The position numbers and the translations under genes were made by a program. Shown piece by piece: positions 53,389 to 62,211 of a stretch of DNA of 64,000 bases; the stretch's first letter is position 1, and each line of letters begins with the position of its first letter. The DNA lies in the NCBI RefSeq assembly GCF_040183065.1, contig NC_091131.1, forward strand, positions 104,622,830 to 104,686,829. Direction: 5' to 3'. The notes beneath the pieces were generated by a model that had not been told where the DNA came from, searched no databases, and worked only from the letters and a program-made list of their open reading frames with translations. Origin of the DNA: Periplaneta americana (taxonomy: Eukaryota > Arthropoda > Insecta > Blattodea > Blattidae).

Positions 53389-56300
53389 GCACTACAGCCC
53401 ATGAAGGGCCTGGGTTTCCTTAATCAGTAGAAACCATTCATCTCTATCTTGAGCCCGTTGTCTCCATCTCTTGCATCCAACTCTCCGCAGATCATCCTCC
53501 ACATCCTGAAGCCACCTCAGCCTTGGTCTTCCTCTCTTCCTTAATCCTCCTGGGTGTCCATATAATGCCCGTTTAGGTAATCGGTCTTCTGGCATACGTT
53601 CAAGATGTCCCAACCATCTTAGTCTGCCTTTCTTAATGAAGGAAACTATACTCGGTTCTCCATACAGTTCCATTAGTTCTTTATTTGTTCTACTTCTAAA
53701 CTGACCATTTTCAAAATGGGGACCATATATCTTTCTCAGAACTTTTCTTTCCCAAACTGCTAGCATATTTTCATTATTTATTGTTAAAACCCAAGCTTCG
53801 CTAGCATATGTAACCACTGGTCTTAGAATGGTTTTATAAATTATTTTCTTTGCACATCTGGATAATGAACTGAGTTTAAATAGTTTTCCAAGCCCAAACA
53901 GGCACCTATTACCGGCCATTATTCTTGTCTTTATTTCTGAGGATGTATCATTATTGTTTGTAATCATAGTACCTAAATATTTAAAACTTGTACAATTTTC
54001 AAAATTATGGTGATGAAAGACCACATTGTCCTGCTTCTGTACCTCTCTTCTGGATGTTTTCATATACTTGGTTTTCCTTTCATTTATTTCCAAACCAAGC
54101 TTTTTCGCTTCTTCCTCAAATTCTTGTAGTGACCCTGATAGTGCTGCCTTTGTTCTTGCAATTATGGCCACATCATCTGCATATGCTAGATGTTGGGTTA
54201 AGCGATTGTATATCGTACCTCCAGGGTTTGTTTTGATGGCTCTAATTGCTTTTTCGAGAGCCAAGTTAAATATGACTGGGGAGAGTGGATCACCTTGTCG
54301 TAAACCATTATACACATAAAACTCTTCCGATAAATCTCTCCCTATTTTCACTTGACATGTAGTGCTCTTCCACGTCATTTTTATTAACCGTATTAACTTT
54401 TTAGGTATTCCCAGCCAGTACATTGCTTCCAAGACTTCTTCTCTTATTATGGTATCATATGCTTGTCTAAAATCAATATATAGATGATGCAGGTCTATAT
54501 CATTTTCATAAAATTTCTCCAAAACCATTCTAAGATAAAAGATGTGGCCAATTGTTGATTTACCAGGTCTAAATCCACTTTGGTATTCTCCAATAATCTT
54601 TTCAACCCATTTCATTAATCTATCATAGATCTTTATAGACAGAATTTTATAAGCTACTGGGAGCAGTGCAATCCCCCTGTAGTTGGAACAGTCAAACTTA
54701 TCCCCCTTTTTGTATATTGGGCACAGAATAGCTTTAGACCACTCACGTGGCATTTCTTCTTTTTCCCACACTTCAGAAATCAACTCATGTAGGCTTTCTA
54801 TAACTCCTTGCTCACCATACTTAAACATATCTGCTGGAATACTATCACACCCAGGTGACTTATTGTTTTTCAAGCATTTTATCGTCCTCCAATTTCTTCT
54901 TTAGTTGGTGGTTGAGTTTCTTCATCATTTTCATCATCTTCAAAACTTATCCAGCTCTTTTCATCATTTCTATTTCTCTCCTTATTAAGAGTTTCCTTGA
55001 AATGTTCCATCCATCTATCTAATATTGGCTTTTGACCAGCCAAAATGTTTCCCTCCTTGTCTTTTATAATGTTAACTATGCTGTTAAAACCAATCTTAAT
55101 CTGTTTTATTTCCTTTTAAAATTTCCTTGTGTTTCTAGCTTCATAATGGTGTTGTATTTCTGTCAATTTATCTAGTTCATATTGCCTCTTTTTCTTTCTG
55201 CACATTTTCTTTGCCATATTCCTCTTCAGTGAATAGTCTTCTGATGTTGCCCTAGTGGTCCTTTGTAACATTTTTATGCGTGCTTGATTTCTTTCTTCTA
55301 TAGCTTGCTTACAATCCTCATCAAACCACTCATTTTTTACTTCCATCTGTTTCCAACCTAAGATCTCTTCTGCAACAGATTGCAATGAGTCTTTCAAATT
55401 CTTCCATTTTTCTTCGATGTCATTTCCACTCTTTTCTTTTATCTTATCAGTTATTTTCTTACTAATCTTATCCTTAATTTCTTCTTCCTCTAACTTTCCC
55501 ATGTTATATGGATTAATTTTATCCTTTATGTGATTTGTTCTTGACATTATCTTCTGCTGGTAAGCTACTCTTACTAAAAAATGATCGGATCCGCACTGTG
55601 CTCCTCTGTAGCTCCTAACATCAATTATGTCCGTTGCGTGTCTCTTGTCCATAATTATGTGGTCGATCTAATTTCTAGTATTTCCGTCTGGGGATATCCA
55701 AGCTTCTTTATGTATTTCTCTATGATCAAAGCAAGTGCTGCTTATTACCATACTTCTTGCGGCTGCAAAATCTACCAATCTCATCCCATTTTCTGTTGTC
55801 ATGTTATGTTTACTATATTTTCCTATTACTGGTCGTAGTGAGTTCCCTTTACCAATTTTCGCATTGAAGTCTCCTAGCACCATTTTCACGTCATGTTTTT
55901 GTATCTGATCATACGTTCTTTCAAGTTCCCCATAGAAAATATCTTTTCTTCTTCAGTAGCATCTTCAATTGGGGCATGTACACTAATTAGAGACATATTG
56001 AAGACTTTACCTTTCATTCTCAGCAAACATATCCTGTCGTTAACCGGTCTATAACCTATTACAGAGCTTTTTATTCTATTTCTGACCATAAAACCTGTAC
56101 CTCTCCTATTTTCCTTACTACCACTATTAAATATTGTATATACCTTTAATTTAACCACTTCCATAGTTCTCCACCTTATTTCTTGAAGCGCAAGTATATC
56201 CACTTTATATTTAACTAATACTTGTTCCAGATCTCTACTTGCTCCTGGCTGGAGTAAACTTCTTACATTCCATATTGCCATTTCCATCAGTCCATTTCTA

Positions 56301-56602
56301 TGCCTAGGTCGTTTCCATTTATCCATCCGGCTTCTACTTTCATGAGGATTCTCAACAATTTTTGTTTTCCGATATAGGGTAGTCGGCCCTATGATCAACC
56401 CCCAACCTGGAGGGCCAGGTAGTTTGTCATCAGGGTTTTCTTCCCCTAGCCTTTGTAGAGACAACTACTAACTGCATGGCAGCAGTGCTGATTTTGGTCC
56501 ACCCTGGGTATTTTATTTCCCCAGTACCCACCATATCTGGTGAACATTCCCCTATCCGCCACCTGGGGAGGCGCCCGATGGGAGATCAGCAACTCCACAC
56601 GG

Positions 56603-56667
<65 letters not shown>

Positions 56668-59600
56668 GTCCTTATTATGGACAACTCAACATTATGAGGA
56701 AAATTTACATGTCGACAAAGATACTTCTGTACCTGTAAGTGATATTGATCTTATAGAATATGAAGAAATGGAACAAATTCTACAGTCTTTGTCTAATAAT
56801 AAATCTCCAGGTAGCGACGATCTGAATATAGAACTTTTGAAATATGCCCCAGTTGGAATAAAACAACGCTTACTGAATATATTAAACAACTGTTGGATAA
56901 CATATAAAATACCAGAAGAATGGACAAAAGCAATAGTAATCCTAATATATAAAAAAGGTGACCGCGAAAATCCCAACAATTATCGAGGCATTAGTCTATT
57001 GAACACCACTTACAAACTCTACGCTAAAATAATTACTCGCCGTTTGAACACCATTAGTGAAACAAAATTAGACGAAATACAATGTGGATTTAGGAAAGGA
57101 CGGTCCTGTGCCGATTGTGTGTTTGTGATGCAACAAATAATCCAGAAAAGAAGAGAATTTAATCTCCCCCGTGGATTACGAAAAAGCCTTTGACAAGGTT
57201 TTAAGAAATAAGTTATGGAATATATTGTCCAAAGAAGGATATCCAACACACCTAGTGAAAATGGTTAAAAGCTTATACGAGACAAGAATATCAGTAAGAA
57301 TAGGAAACAAAACGAGTGATACAATAATTGTAAATCAAGGCGTTAAGCAAGGCTGCCCATTATCTCCAACATTATTCAATATATACATAGATAAAGCCAC
57401 AGAAGAATGGCAGAATAAAATAACAACCGGCATAAATATAGGCACGACATTATTGAAGTCCATGCTTTTTGCTGACGATCAGATCTTGATGGCAGAATCG
57501 GAGGATGACTTACAGGTGGCAGCTTATCAACTACAATTAATAATGGAAAAATATAATCTTAAAATTTCTAATCATAAAACAAAAACAATGGCATTTGAAG
57601 GAGTTGATCACAGAAGATGTAAAATAGTTTTAAATCATGAAATCATAGAACAGGTATCCTCATTTAACTATTTAGGCTGCAATATATCATACGTAAAAGA
57701 ACAAGATGTCAAAAATAAAATGAGTAAATTCCACCAGATGTGTGGAACAATACGAAGGACCTTAAAAAATAAAACACAACGTTCAACACAGCTAAAATTT
57801 TATACAACGTTAGCTGTCCTACTATTAACCTATGGTTCAGAAAATTGGTCTGTAAACCGAGCAACTAAAAAGAAAATTGAAACCAGCGAAATGAAATCCC
57901 TTCGAAGTGTTGCTGGTCTCACTCTTTTAGATCATCAAAAGAACAAAAATATACGACAACAATTAAATATTTTTAATTTGACTGATATAATACAATGACA
58001 AAAACATAATTGGTACCAACATATAAGAAGAATGAATGACGACCGGTTACCTAAAGTAATACTGAACTATGAACCAAGAGGACACAGAAATGTTGGTAGA
58101 TCAAGAACAAGATGGATAGACGACATAAACTTTGAAGATGGAACAGGCCAATAGGCCTAATCCCTGTGGTTGATGATGATGATTATTGTCCTTATTGCTA
58201 TTATTATTATTCTTATTATTATTATTATTATTATTACTATTATTATTATCATATTCCGTGTGCACATCTTCCATGTTAATTGATTAATGCATTTTGAATA
58301 TTAACAAAAATTTCCACAATAGTTCTACACAAAGCTATAAATAACAGAAAGGAAGCCAAAAACTACTTTTTCGAATCAGGGATACTGAAAAAAATCTCTA
58401 AAAGCGTATATTTGAACGAAAGATGTTTAAAACCTGTATTTATATGAAAATATGAAACTATATGCCTTGTTCAATGTTATGTTTTAGGGTTTGGGAAGTA
58501 TAAAAGTTGGCAACAGAACAAAGGCTTCGGGTCTTGCAGGATACACAGGAGATATTTGGACGGTTGTACAAAAAGCTGCAAATTTTCGGTAAGATTGTAT
58601 CAGTTTATTGTTACCCACTGGTTTATGTATTGATGTTTTATACATTTCTAATGCATACCATAAAATAATTCAAAGAACTTTCATTTTACTATTAACTAAT
58701 GCTTACTCTTTTATCAATTAATTAATTAATTCATTCATTCTTTCATTCATTCAGTCATTCTTTCGTTCGTTCGTTCATTCATTCACTCATTCATTCATTC
58801 ATTTATCCACTCATCTACTTATTCATTTGTTCATTGTTTTAAGACTTCTATATGTTATACAGTATGTATTTCACTCAAATCGCTCTGATTTTAATGTTTC
58901 AGTACAGAAAGTTTCTTCACTCCTGATCAAAGTTTAGGCCGGATCGAGAAGAACGGGTCAGCAACAGGAATATTCGAGATGGTTCTGAAGAAAGAAGTAC
59001 AGATTGGACTCGAGACAACAACTATAAATCCGAATTATCTACCATACATCAGTTTCTTATACCCAACTTGGAGCTTCAGGTATTCGCATGGTATAAATAT
59101 TTTCAACTTCCTCTGGAATCTTTATCGCAGTAGTCGGCAGTAGAGATGAACAAAACTAACTGCCGCTCTCGCTCGCTGTGTTCGCTGCATTTGCCTTTCG
59201 AGTCTCGGCTCGACATTCTCGTGCGCTTCGAGTCTCGCTCGTCATTCTCGAAATAGCATTTGGTCGGCGTGGAAAGATTTCGTAACTTTGAATAACATGC
59301 ACCTTTGAAATAAATAACATAAATGTTTAAATGAGATAAAAAGACAAAACAGAACAGCATCTTAGTTATCAAAATGTTCTGGTTCTATTATATGATATTA
59401 CCTATGGTTATATAAATAGAAAAAAAAACAATTCTCAAATAAATTTGCATTTATAAGAAACATAAAACATGACATGAATATATTTTTACTTGAGATTGCA
59501 CACTTGATCTTAAACATATGAAAAGAAAATTCGTAGCCTTTTAGTAAGGGCGTAGTAATTAAATAAAGACTGGGGAACGGATTATTATACACTGAAAGGT

Positions 59601-61648
59601 AGAGCTGATGTTTCAAATAGGCTACGTAATTGTTTATACACATATAACAGTTGCCAAAGTAGATAAAAGTTCAGTCAGACATAAAGAACTGTGACGATTC
59701 AAGACTACTTAACTTCGGGATGTCGGGACTCATCAATATGATATTGATATAGCAATATATCAATATCAATATGATATTGATGAGTCAGACAACATCGAGT
59801 CTCGAAAAACTCACAACCAGTCTTTACGTCAAGGACGCGACGTAATACAACATTGTCGTGCGGTTTTCGGTTTTGCGGGCGCTGTTAGTCTCGTTTTCTC
59901 GAGCGTTGTTCATCTCTAGTCGGCAGGGTTCGTGCTCCGTGATGTCATTCCTACGAACAGTTTTGCTCACTTGAGAATCGGCAGCTAGTGCTCTGGGTTG
60001 GCGGGGTGTAGGTCGTAGAGTCGTGCACAACCGATTACGAAAAATAGAAATTATATATTGCTATTGAACGCCTGGCGCTTTAGTCAGTATGCAAAGCTCT
60101 TCCGTCTCGCGGAGTGTCTCAGGTTTTACTTTTGTGGAAGAGGCCCTGGTTGTATCCACTGAGATTTTATACGAGGAAGGTTACTGTTGTTGGCACTATT
60201 GCAGGCTGTCGACGTACATTAAGAAGCCATCCATCTTCGGCTCGATGGGGGAGGCTGTGGTGGCGCCGTACTCGCGTGGTATGTGGCTGGCCGTGATACT
60301 GTCCATGTGCGTGCTGGTCGTTGCGCTGGTCGCCACGTGGCACGTGGGCTGCAAGCACGGAGGCTTGGAGGGCACGGGTCCAGACAGCTTCAGCCTCACT
60401 CACTCCTGGTTCTACGTTTTCGCTATATTCTGCAAGCAAGGTGAGCTCCATGGCAACCACGAGTCGTGTGCAGATTCGATATCTGCCGTTCAGATGGAGA
60501 AGACTTCAGTTCCTAAGTAGAATAAAGACGGTCAGTATGCTGTACGATTATAGGTTATTTGTTTCAACGTTGGATTGGATGAGGAGGCCCAATTCCTTGG
60601 GCACCGCGATCACCAGACGTCAGTCCACCTGGACTTTTTGCGTGTCACCTTCTTAGTTTATCGTTACAGAAAAGTGACGCATGCGTATAACATCAGTCAA
60701 CTGACGTTAACGTTTACCGTAAATGCTAGTAAGCTGGGCAAAAACTCTCTATTGTCGTCGGAAAGTAAACGTCGCATTTTAGCACAGAAAATAATTTTGT
60801 CCGTGAAGCTTAACTTCGTTACATTAACATTTCACTTGTAGACGAAAATTATACTTAGGCTGATGATAATTCAAGATTTCTGAATGGTGTCATATGTTGC
60901 TGATCATCCTAAATTCTCGCAAATATGAATAATTACAATATATGCACGACTATGCGATACCTTTATTGCACATATCTATTCAAACCGTATAACTGAAGTT
61001 AAACGTCTTAATTTTATTAACTATAAAGAATGCCTTCCGTTTGCAATTGCGACAACGAAAGTTCTCCCTCTTATTTAGTAATAGTGGCATTGCCCACGAT
61101 CCGAGAGCCTAAAAAGTTTGGCAGCATCTTCCTATTTCGGTGTATGAAATGATTTCACGTATCTATGTATGTTTTTGAATAGGCCTAACATTAAAAAAAA
61201 AACTATATACAGCAATATCATTCACAACATGATAAAAGAATAATTCATTGCTGCTAAAAAGCATTTAAAAATATAAATGATGAAGTATGTGTTATCTTAG
61301 TAACAGATACTCATATTAACTTCCTGTTTAGAGAGGGAAACATAACTTCCTTAATGTTTACTCAAAATTTAAAGCGAACTATTTTCTGCATAAGAGAACT
61401 CTATCGATTATTTACAGAATCTGATAACTTACTTCGCAGGTATTAATGCCACCCCTCACTCCAAGGCAGGCCGGATAGTGAACTTGGTGGCACTTCTCAC
61501 TGCTGTTATAGTGCTCGAAGCCTATTCAGCCATCATTATCTCTTTTCTGACAGTCAACAGAATCCAACTGCCGTTCACAGATTTCGAAGGTCTTATAGGT
61601 GGAGAGTATAAGTTTGGAGTCGCTGCTTACAACATCATTTTATTTCGG
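42873..61648 (+). CDS. Divergent ionotropic receptor (gene B), 3' partial
   Basis: A paralogue of gene A, with the same presumed role as a chemosensory channel subunit. Joined 42873-43020, 48998-49173, 51673-51990, 58488-58588, 58903-59079, 60205-60440 and 61440-61648. Phases agree and the exons give 455 residues without a stop. Residues 1-15 form a signal peptide. An RDDLQGIQL motif precedes S1. S1 spans about 215-330 and M1 333-354. The pore loop carries WFYVFAIFCKQ. M2 has GRIVNLVALLTAV and AYSAIIISFL. Exons 1, 2 and 5 equal those of gene A in length (148, 176, 177 nt). Others differ by a few codons, so the pair is an old duplication. The last two exons (S2, M3) should follow position 64000. 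The Arg of S1 is again replaced by Tyr. No frame defect is seen in the visible part. Confidence 0.88.
43021..43631. other. Unassigned intron 1 start of gene B
   Basis: No element ends or coding motifs recognised. Confidence 0.4.
43634..44533 (+). mobile_element. Tc1/mariner-like element with about 215-bp inverted ends
   Basis: It begins CACTGTGTCCCAAAAGTCAT and ends with its inverse, flanked by TA on both sides (43632-43633, 44534-44535), the Tc1/mariner target. The interior is a decayed, shortened transposase. Confidence 0.85.
43833..44270 (+). pseudogene. Decayed transposase (DDE_3)
   Basis: It starts MDVQRRVNVVAYLIKKHH, a mariner-like HTH start, then GIRQLKETGSLLEKKRTGR. After several stops and frameshifts, VLFSDEATYHVSGHV marks the catalytic Asp region. 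The C-terminal catalytic part is deleted. It lies on the plus strand, as does the host gene. Confidence 0.75.
44534..44974. other. Repeat-like spacer
   Basis: The phrases TGTCACTCGTGGTAC and AATGTGCCTCGAGGTTTTCCA recur at 46885-47005 in the same order, indicating another dispersed repeat on both sides of the element at 44975. Confidence 0.45.
44975..46470 (-). mobile_element. DDE_3 DNA transposon with about 185-bp inverted ends
   Basis: The left end CAGGGTGTTAAAAAATACGG and the right end (inverse CAGGGTTTTTAAAAAATACGG) continue as near-identical arms for about 185 bp (ACATGTGTCAGGAAATGC, GAAATTCACCGGAA). The left flank is TA and the right flank CA, so the expected TA duplication is imperfect. 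It carries a broken transposase on the minus strand. Confidence 0.85.
45100..46216 (-). pseudogene. HTH/DDE_3 transposase pseudogene (DUF4817-like)
   Basis: The first 187 codons (46216-45653) are open: MYSNQDLAEIHLMYSKADGN, RRLYQERYPQRQCPDRKTF, then a Pro/Arg linker GRGRPRSTTPEV, HTH SISTRRVALQVNVPHTTVW and the DDE start ALVLFTDEAQFTRDGI (first Asp of the core). A frameshift near 45655 moves to RFSLNMWAGIIGDRLVGP and FLENTIPHVLED, after which stops accumulate. The final Asp/Glu region is unreadable. It is the best-preserved transposase of this family in the window. Confidence 0.88.
46471..46772. other. Unassigned intron sequence
   Basis: No motifs recognised. Confidence 0.4.
46773..46816. 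repeat. (TA)n microsatellite
   Basis: A pure TA run. Confidence 0.95.
47353..47586. repeat. Polypyrimidine (TTTC)n tract
   Basis: About 230 bases of almost pure T and C, with TTTC and TTCC repeats, in the sense strand of intron 1 of gene B. The Ser/Phe-rich ORFs through it are artefacts. Confidence 0.95.
47920..48318. repeat. Tandem duplication, about 256-bp period
   Basis: TCTTTACGGTAC occurs at about 48051 and again at about 48307, with homologous sequence on both sides (ATTTCAAACTGCGAATT versus ATTTCAGACTGCAAATT). The second unit is split by the MITE at 48319-48707 and resumes as GTACTATAAAACATGC. Confidence 0.7.
48319..48707. mobile_element. MITE with known empty site
   Basis: The ends CGTCAACGCGGG and the inverse CCCGCGTTGACG are perfect. 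GTAC flanks both sides (48315-48318 and 48708-48711). The uninterrupted first tandem unit at about 48051-48130 shows the pre-insertion site. Inside is a 45-bp-arm palindrome. Confidence 0.88.
48475..48570. repeat. Palindrome with 45-bp arms, 6-base loop
   Basis: TGAATTTAAATACTATTATA begins the left arm. The loop is GAAAAA (48520-48525) and the right arm ends with the exact inverse. I saw no mismatch. It sits about 430 bp before exon 2 of gene B. Confidence 0.95.
48998..49173 (+). CDS. Gene B exon 2
   Basis: 176 nt, after GTTATAG and before GTGAAT. It encodes TRNRELEFHVAKTV, then SPLFIILSSSN. It has the same length and phases as gene A exon 2. The acceptor lacks a strong pyrimidine tract. Confidence 0.83.
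49245..49485 (+). mobile_element. SINE with alternative tRNA head
   Basis: The head GTAACTCAATCGGCTGAGGC and GGGTTTGATTTCGG are a different tRNA-like module from the copies at 18954 and 36868, but the tail GCTAAATAACCACGTAGTTG and the GGTTTTTTCCGAGG body follow the same layout. (ATC)n runs lie on both sides. Confidence 0.75.
49868..50560 (+). pseudogene. RTE thumb-region relic, interrupted by a MITE
   Basis: Frames give YLKYGSENW and AEMKFLEYIA, then after the MITE GCTRYDHINVINDI. This is homologous to LTYGSENW..EMKSLRSVAG and LLDHQKN of the RTE element at 56677. Stops throughout. Confidence 0.6.
50039..50467. mobile_element. MITE inserted in RTE relic
   Basis: CACAGTGCGAATTAACGAGG and ATGGGGG at the left are mirrored by CCCCCCATCAGAAATC and TTAATTCGCACCCTG. 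The flanks GCTTGGTG and GCTGGGTG (8 bp, one mismatch) and the restored codon order support a hAT-type insertion. Confidence 0.65.
50727..50822. repeat. (GGTGAT)n/(GAT)n microsatellite
   Basis: Hexamer repeats pass into GAT trinucleotides. His and Met-rich ORFs across it are artefacts. Confidence 0.95.
50934..51630. mobile_element. Mariner foldback with HTH-coding arms
   Basis: The ends CGAGGCGCGTCCATAAAGTA and the inverse TACTTTATGGAAGCGCCTCG are flanked by TA. The two arms (about 300 bp) each encode MDVPIPAPAACEVRSVIKFL and LNAQGIA.IEID.QLCQ, the HTH_48 start of a mariner-type transposase, in opposite directions. The catalytic domain is missing. The right end lies 42 bp before exon 3 of gene B. 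Confidence 0.85.
51673..51990 (+). CDS. Gene B exon 3
   Basis: 318 nt, phase 0, after ATTTACAG and before GTAACT. It encodes YGRWLMFMNPVSPMKEFF, NCEFLVAEL, EIYYIHPS and RDDLQGIQL. The upstream codons that extend this ORF belong to the foldback element, not to the gene. Confidence 0.9.
51991..52572. other. Unassigned intron 3 sequence
   Basis: AT-rich, no motifs recognised. Confidence 0.4.
52581..52905. mobile_element. hAT-type MITE with perfect target duplication
   Basis: The ends TAGAGCCCGGAATTTTAGG and the inverse CCTAAAATTCCTGGCTCTA are flanked by ATTATGAA (52573-52580 and 52906-52913). 325 bp, no ORF. Confidence 0.85.
53392..54873 (-). CDS. RTE reverse transcriptase ORF (transposon)
   Basis: 493 open codons. 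In order: NNKSPGCDSIPADMFKYG, YKKGDKFDCSNYRGIALL, GFRPGKSTIGHIF, YIDFRQAYDTI (block A, catalytic Asp), GLRQGDPLSPVIFNLALE (block B), YADDVAIIAR (block C, catalytic Asp pair), FKYLGTMI, RPVVTYASEAW, and the terminal RLRWLGHLERMPEDR..RGRPRLRWLQDVEDDL. All polymerase blocks are intact, which suggests recent activity, but the upstream endonuclease frame is broken. The M at the start is probably internal to the original longer ORF. Confidence 0.9.
   Translation of the reverse strand: MKNNKSPGCDSIPADMFKYGEQGVIESLHELISEVWEKEEMPREWSKAILCPIYKKGDKFDCSNYRGIALLPVAYKILSIKIYDRLMKWVEKIIGEYQSGFRPGKSTIGHIFYLRMVLEKFYENDIDLHHLYIDFRQAYDTIIREEVLEAMYWLGIPKKLIRLIKMTWKSTTCQVKIGRDLSEEFYVYNGLRQGDPLSPVIFNLALEKAIRAIKTNPGGTIYNRLTQHLAYADDVAIIARTKAALSGSLQEFEEEAKKLGLEINERKTKYMKTSRREVQKQDNVVFHHHNFENCTSFKYLGTMITNNNDTSSEIKTRIMAGNRCLFGLGKLFKLSSLSRCAKKIIYKTILRPVVTYASEAWVLTINNENMLAVWERKVLRKIYGPHFENGQFRSRTNKELMELYGEPSIVSFIKKGRLRWLGHLERMPEDRLPKRALYGHPGGLRKRGRPRLRWLQDVEDDLRRVGCKRWRQRAQDRDEWFLLIKETQALHGL
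55116..56464 (-). pseudogene. RTE endonuclease and linker, broken frame
   Basis: 56464-55886 reads IWNVRSLLQPGASRDLEQVL, ILALQEIRWR, GTGFMVRN and SLISVHAP, the AP-endonuclease core (the Glu of QEIRW and His of HAP are catalytic in the family). After a frameshift, 55889-55668 gives MVLGDFNAKIG (DFN). After a stop, 55652-55116 gives CGSDHFLV (SDH) and a Lys/Glu-rich linker. All key endonuclease residues are still present across the three pieces. Confidence 0.85.
56606..56676. repeat. (ATT)n microsatellite, RTE target
   Basis: This lies between the 5' end of the minus RTE and the plus RTE. Its last 15 bases (ATTATTGTCCTTATT) are repeated at 58182-58196 after the plus element. Confidence 0.9.
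56677..58181 (+). pseudogene. RTE element, 5' truncated, one frameshift
   Basis: Frame 1 to about 57170: NNKSPGSDDLNIELLK, YKKGDRENPNNYRGISLL, FRKGRSCADCVFVMQQI. Frame 2 from 57171: DYEKAFDKVLRNKLW (block A), QGVKQGCPLSPTLFNIYID (block B), FADDQILMAESEDDLQ (block C), LTYGSENWSVNR and SLRSVAGLTLLDHQK, then a stop and WYQHIRRMNDDRLPK. One frameshift and one stop disable it. The GATGATGATG tail and the 15-bp target duplication match a typical RTE insertion. It is a relative of 31718-33015. Confidence 0.88.
58182..58250. repeat. Target duplication and ATT microsatellite remainder
   Basis: Starts ATTATTGTCCTTATT (58182-58196), then ATT-rich. Confidence 0.85.
58488..58588 (+). CDS. Gene B exon 4
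   Basis: 101 nt after GTTTTAG, before GTAAGA. Phase 0 in, phase 2 out. It encodes ASGLAGYTGDIWTVVQKAA. One codon longer than gene A exon 4. Confidence 0.9.
58725..58810. repeat. (ATTC)n microsatellite
   Basis: ATTC and TTCG repeats fill part of the short intron 4. Confidence 0.9.
58903..59079 (+). CDS. Gene B exon 5 (S1)
   Basis: 177 nt after GTTTCAG, before GTATTC. It encodes GSATGIFEMVLKKEVQIGLE, then TTTINPNYLPYI, with Tyr at the site of the canonical Arg. Confidence 0.9.
59141..59919 (+). mobile_element. hAT MITE, complete copy
   Basis: The ends TAGAGATGAACAA and the inverse TTGTTCATCTCTA are perfect. GTCGGCAG flanks both sides (59133-59140 and 59920-59927). 779 bp with no ORF of note. 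Its interior carries a short ATATTGATGAGT palindrome near 59740-59790 that is absent from the copy at 260-938. Confidence 0.93.
60205..60440 (+). CDS. Gene B exon 6 (M1 and pore start)
   Basis: 236 nt after ATTGCAG, before GTGAGC. It encodes IKKPSIFGSMGEAVVAPYSR, the first helix GMWLAVILSMCVLVVALVA and pore WFYVFAIFCKQ. GC-rich relative to flanks. Confidence 0.93.
60560..60650 (+). pseudogene. DDE_3 transposase scrap
   Basis: The plus strand gives WIG*GGPIPWAPRSPDVSP, the block around the last catalytic Asp of the DDE_3 family. About 30 codons only. Confidence 0.6.
60651..61439. other. Unassigned intron 6 sequence of gene B
   Basis: No motifs recognised. One TAGGCCTA (61180-61187). Confidence 0.4.
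61440..61648 (+). CDS. Gene B exon 7 (M2)
   Basis: 209 nt after CTTCGCAG, before GTAACT. It encodes GRIVNLVALLTAVIVLE, AYSAIIISFLTV and the start of S2, YKFGVAAYNIILFR. Last exon of gene B inside the window. Confidence 0.92.
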
Positions 61649-62128
61649 GTAACTATAAGCTCAATATTTTGTAAAAGCAGAATGTTTAACGATTATTTGT
61701 ATTTTCTCACAACTTATAAAGGAGAAGACCTCCTATATGGACTACCTAATTTTTAAACACTTTTATACGTAACAGTAATAAAATTGTTTATACATAATTG
61801 TATTTGAATACAACTCTTTGTTCCATTACAAACATGTAACAACGCTAACAATTCTTAATATGTAGTACAAAAGTAAAAAAAAAAAAGTGTTTCGCTATAG
61901 GCTACTATTACAAAAGTCCAATTTAGGAATATATTATGGTCTTAATTTGGATCACTATGTGATTATATTGGACCATATGGAAAGAAGACAAAGAAATCTA
62001 GACATTTTTGCACTAAAAACTTAAACATGCCAATTTACATATACTAAAACTAGTACCTACATCTATCAGGCAGTAGGATATTTCGCTTGACGATATGTGT
62101 CAGGGGAAGAACAATTGTTTGTATGCAT
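61649..62128. other. Unassigned intron 7 sequence of gene B
   Basis: No recognised element or exon. The exon equivalent to gene A exon 8 was not found before 64000. Confidence 0.4.
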
Positions 62129-62138
62129 CTGAAGCCTG

Positions 62139-62140
<2 letters not shown>

Positions 62141-62211
<71 letters not shown>

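Larger units (their letters stand above)
53317..56600 (-). mobile_element. Nearly full-length RTE retrotransposon
   Basis: On the minus strand: endonuclease (56464-55600), linker, reverse transcriptase (54873-53392), and a 3' tail of ATT/TAA repeats (53317-53388). Several frameshifts and stops separate the domains. It lies in intron 3 of gene B, antisense to it. Confidence 0.88.

Noticed and set aside
62141-62211. CRISPR-like or regulatory direct repeats
   Set aside because: The TTAC array is the microsatellite tail of a truncated RTE element.
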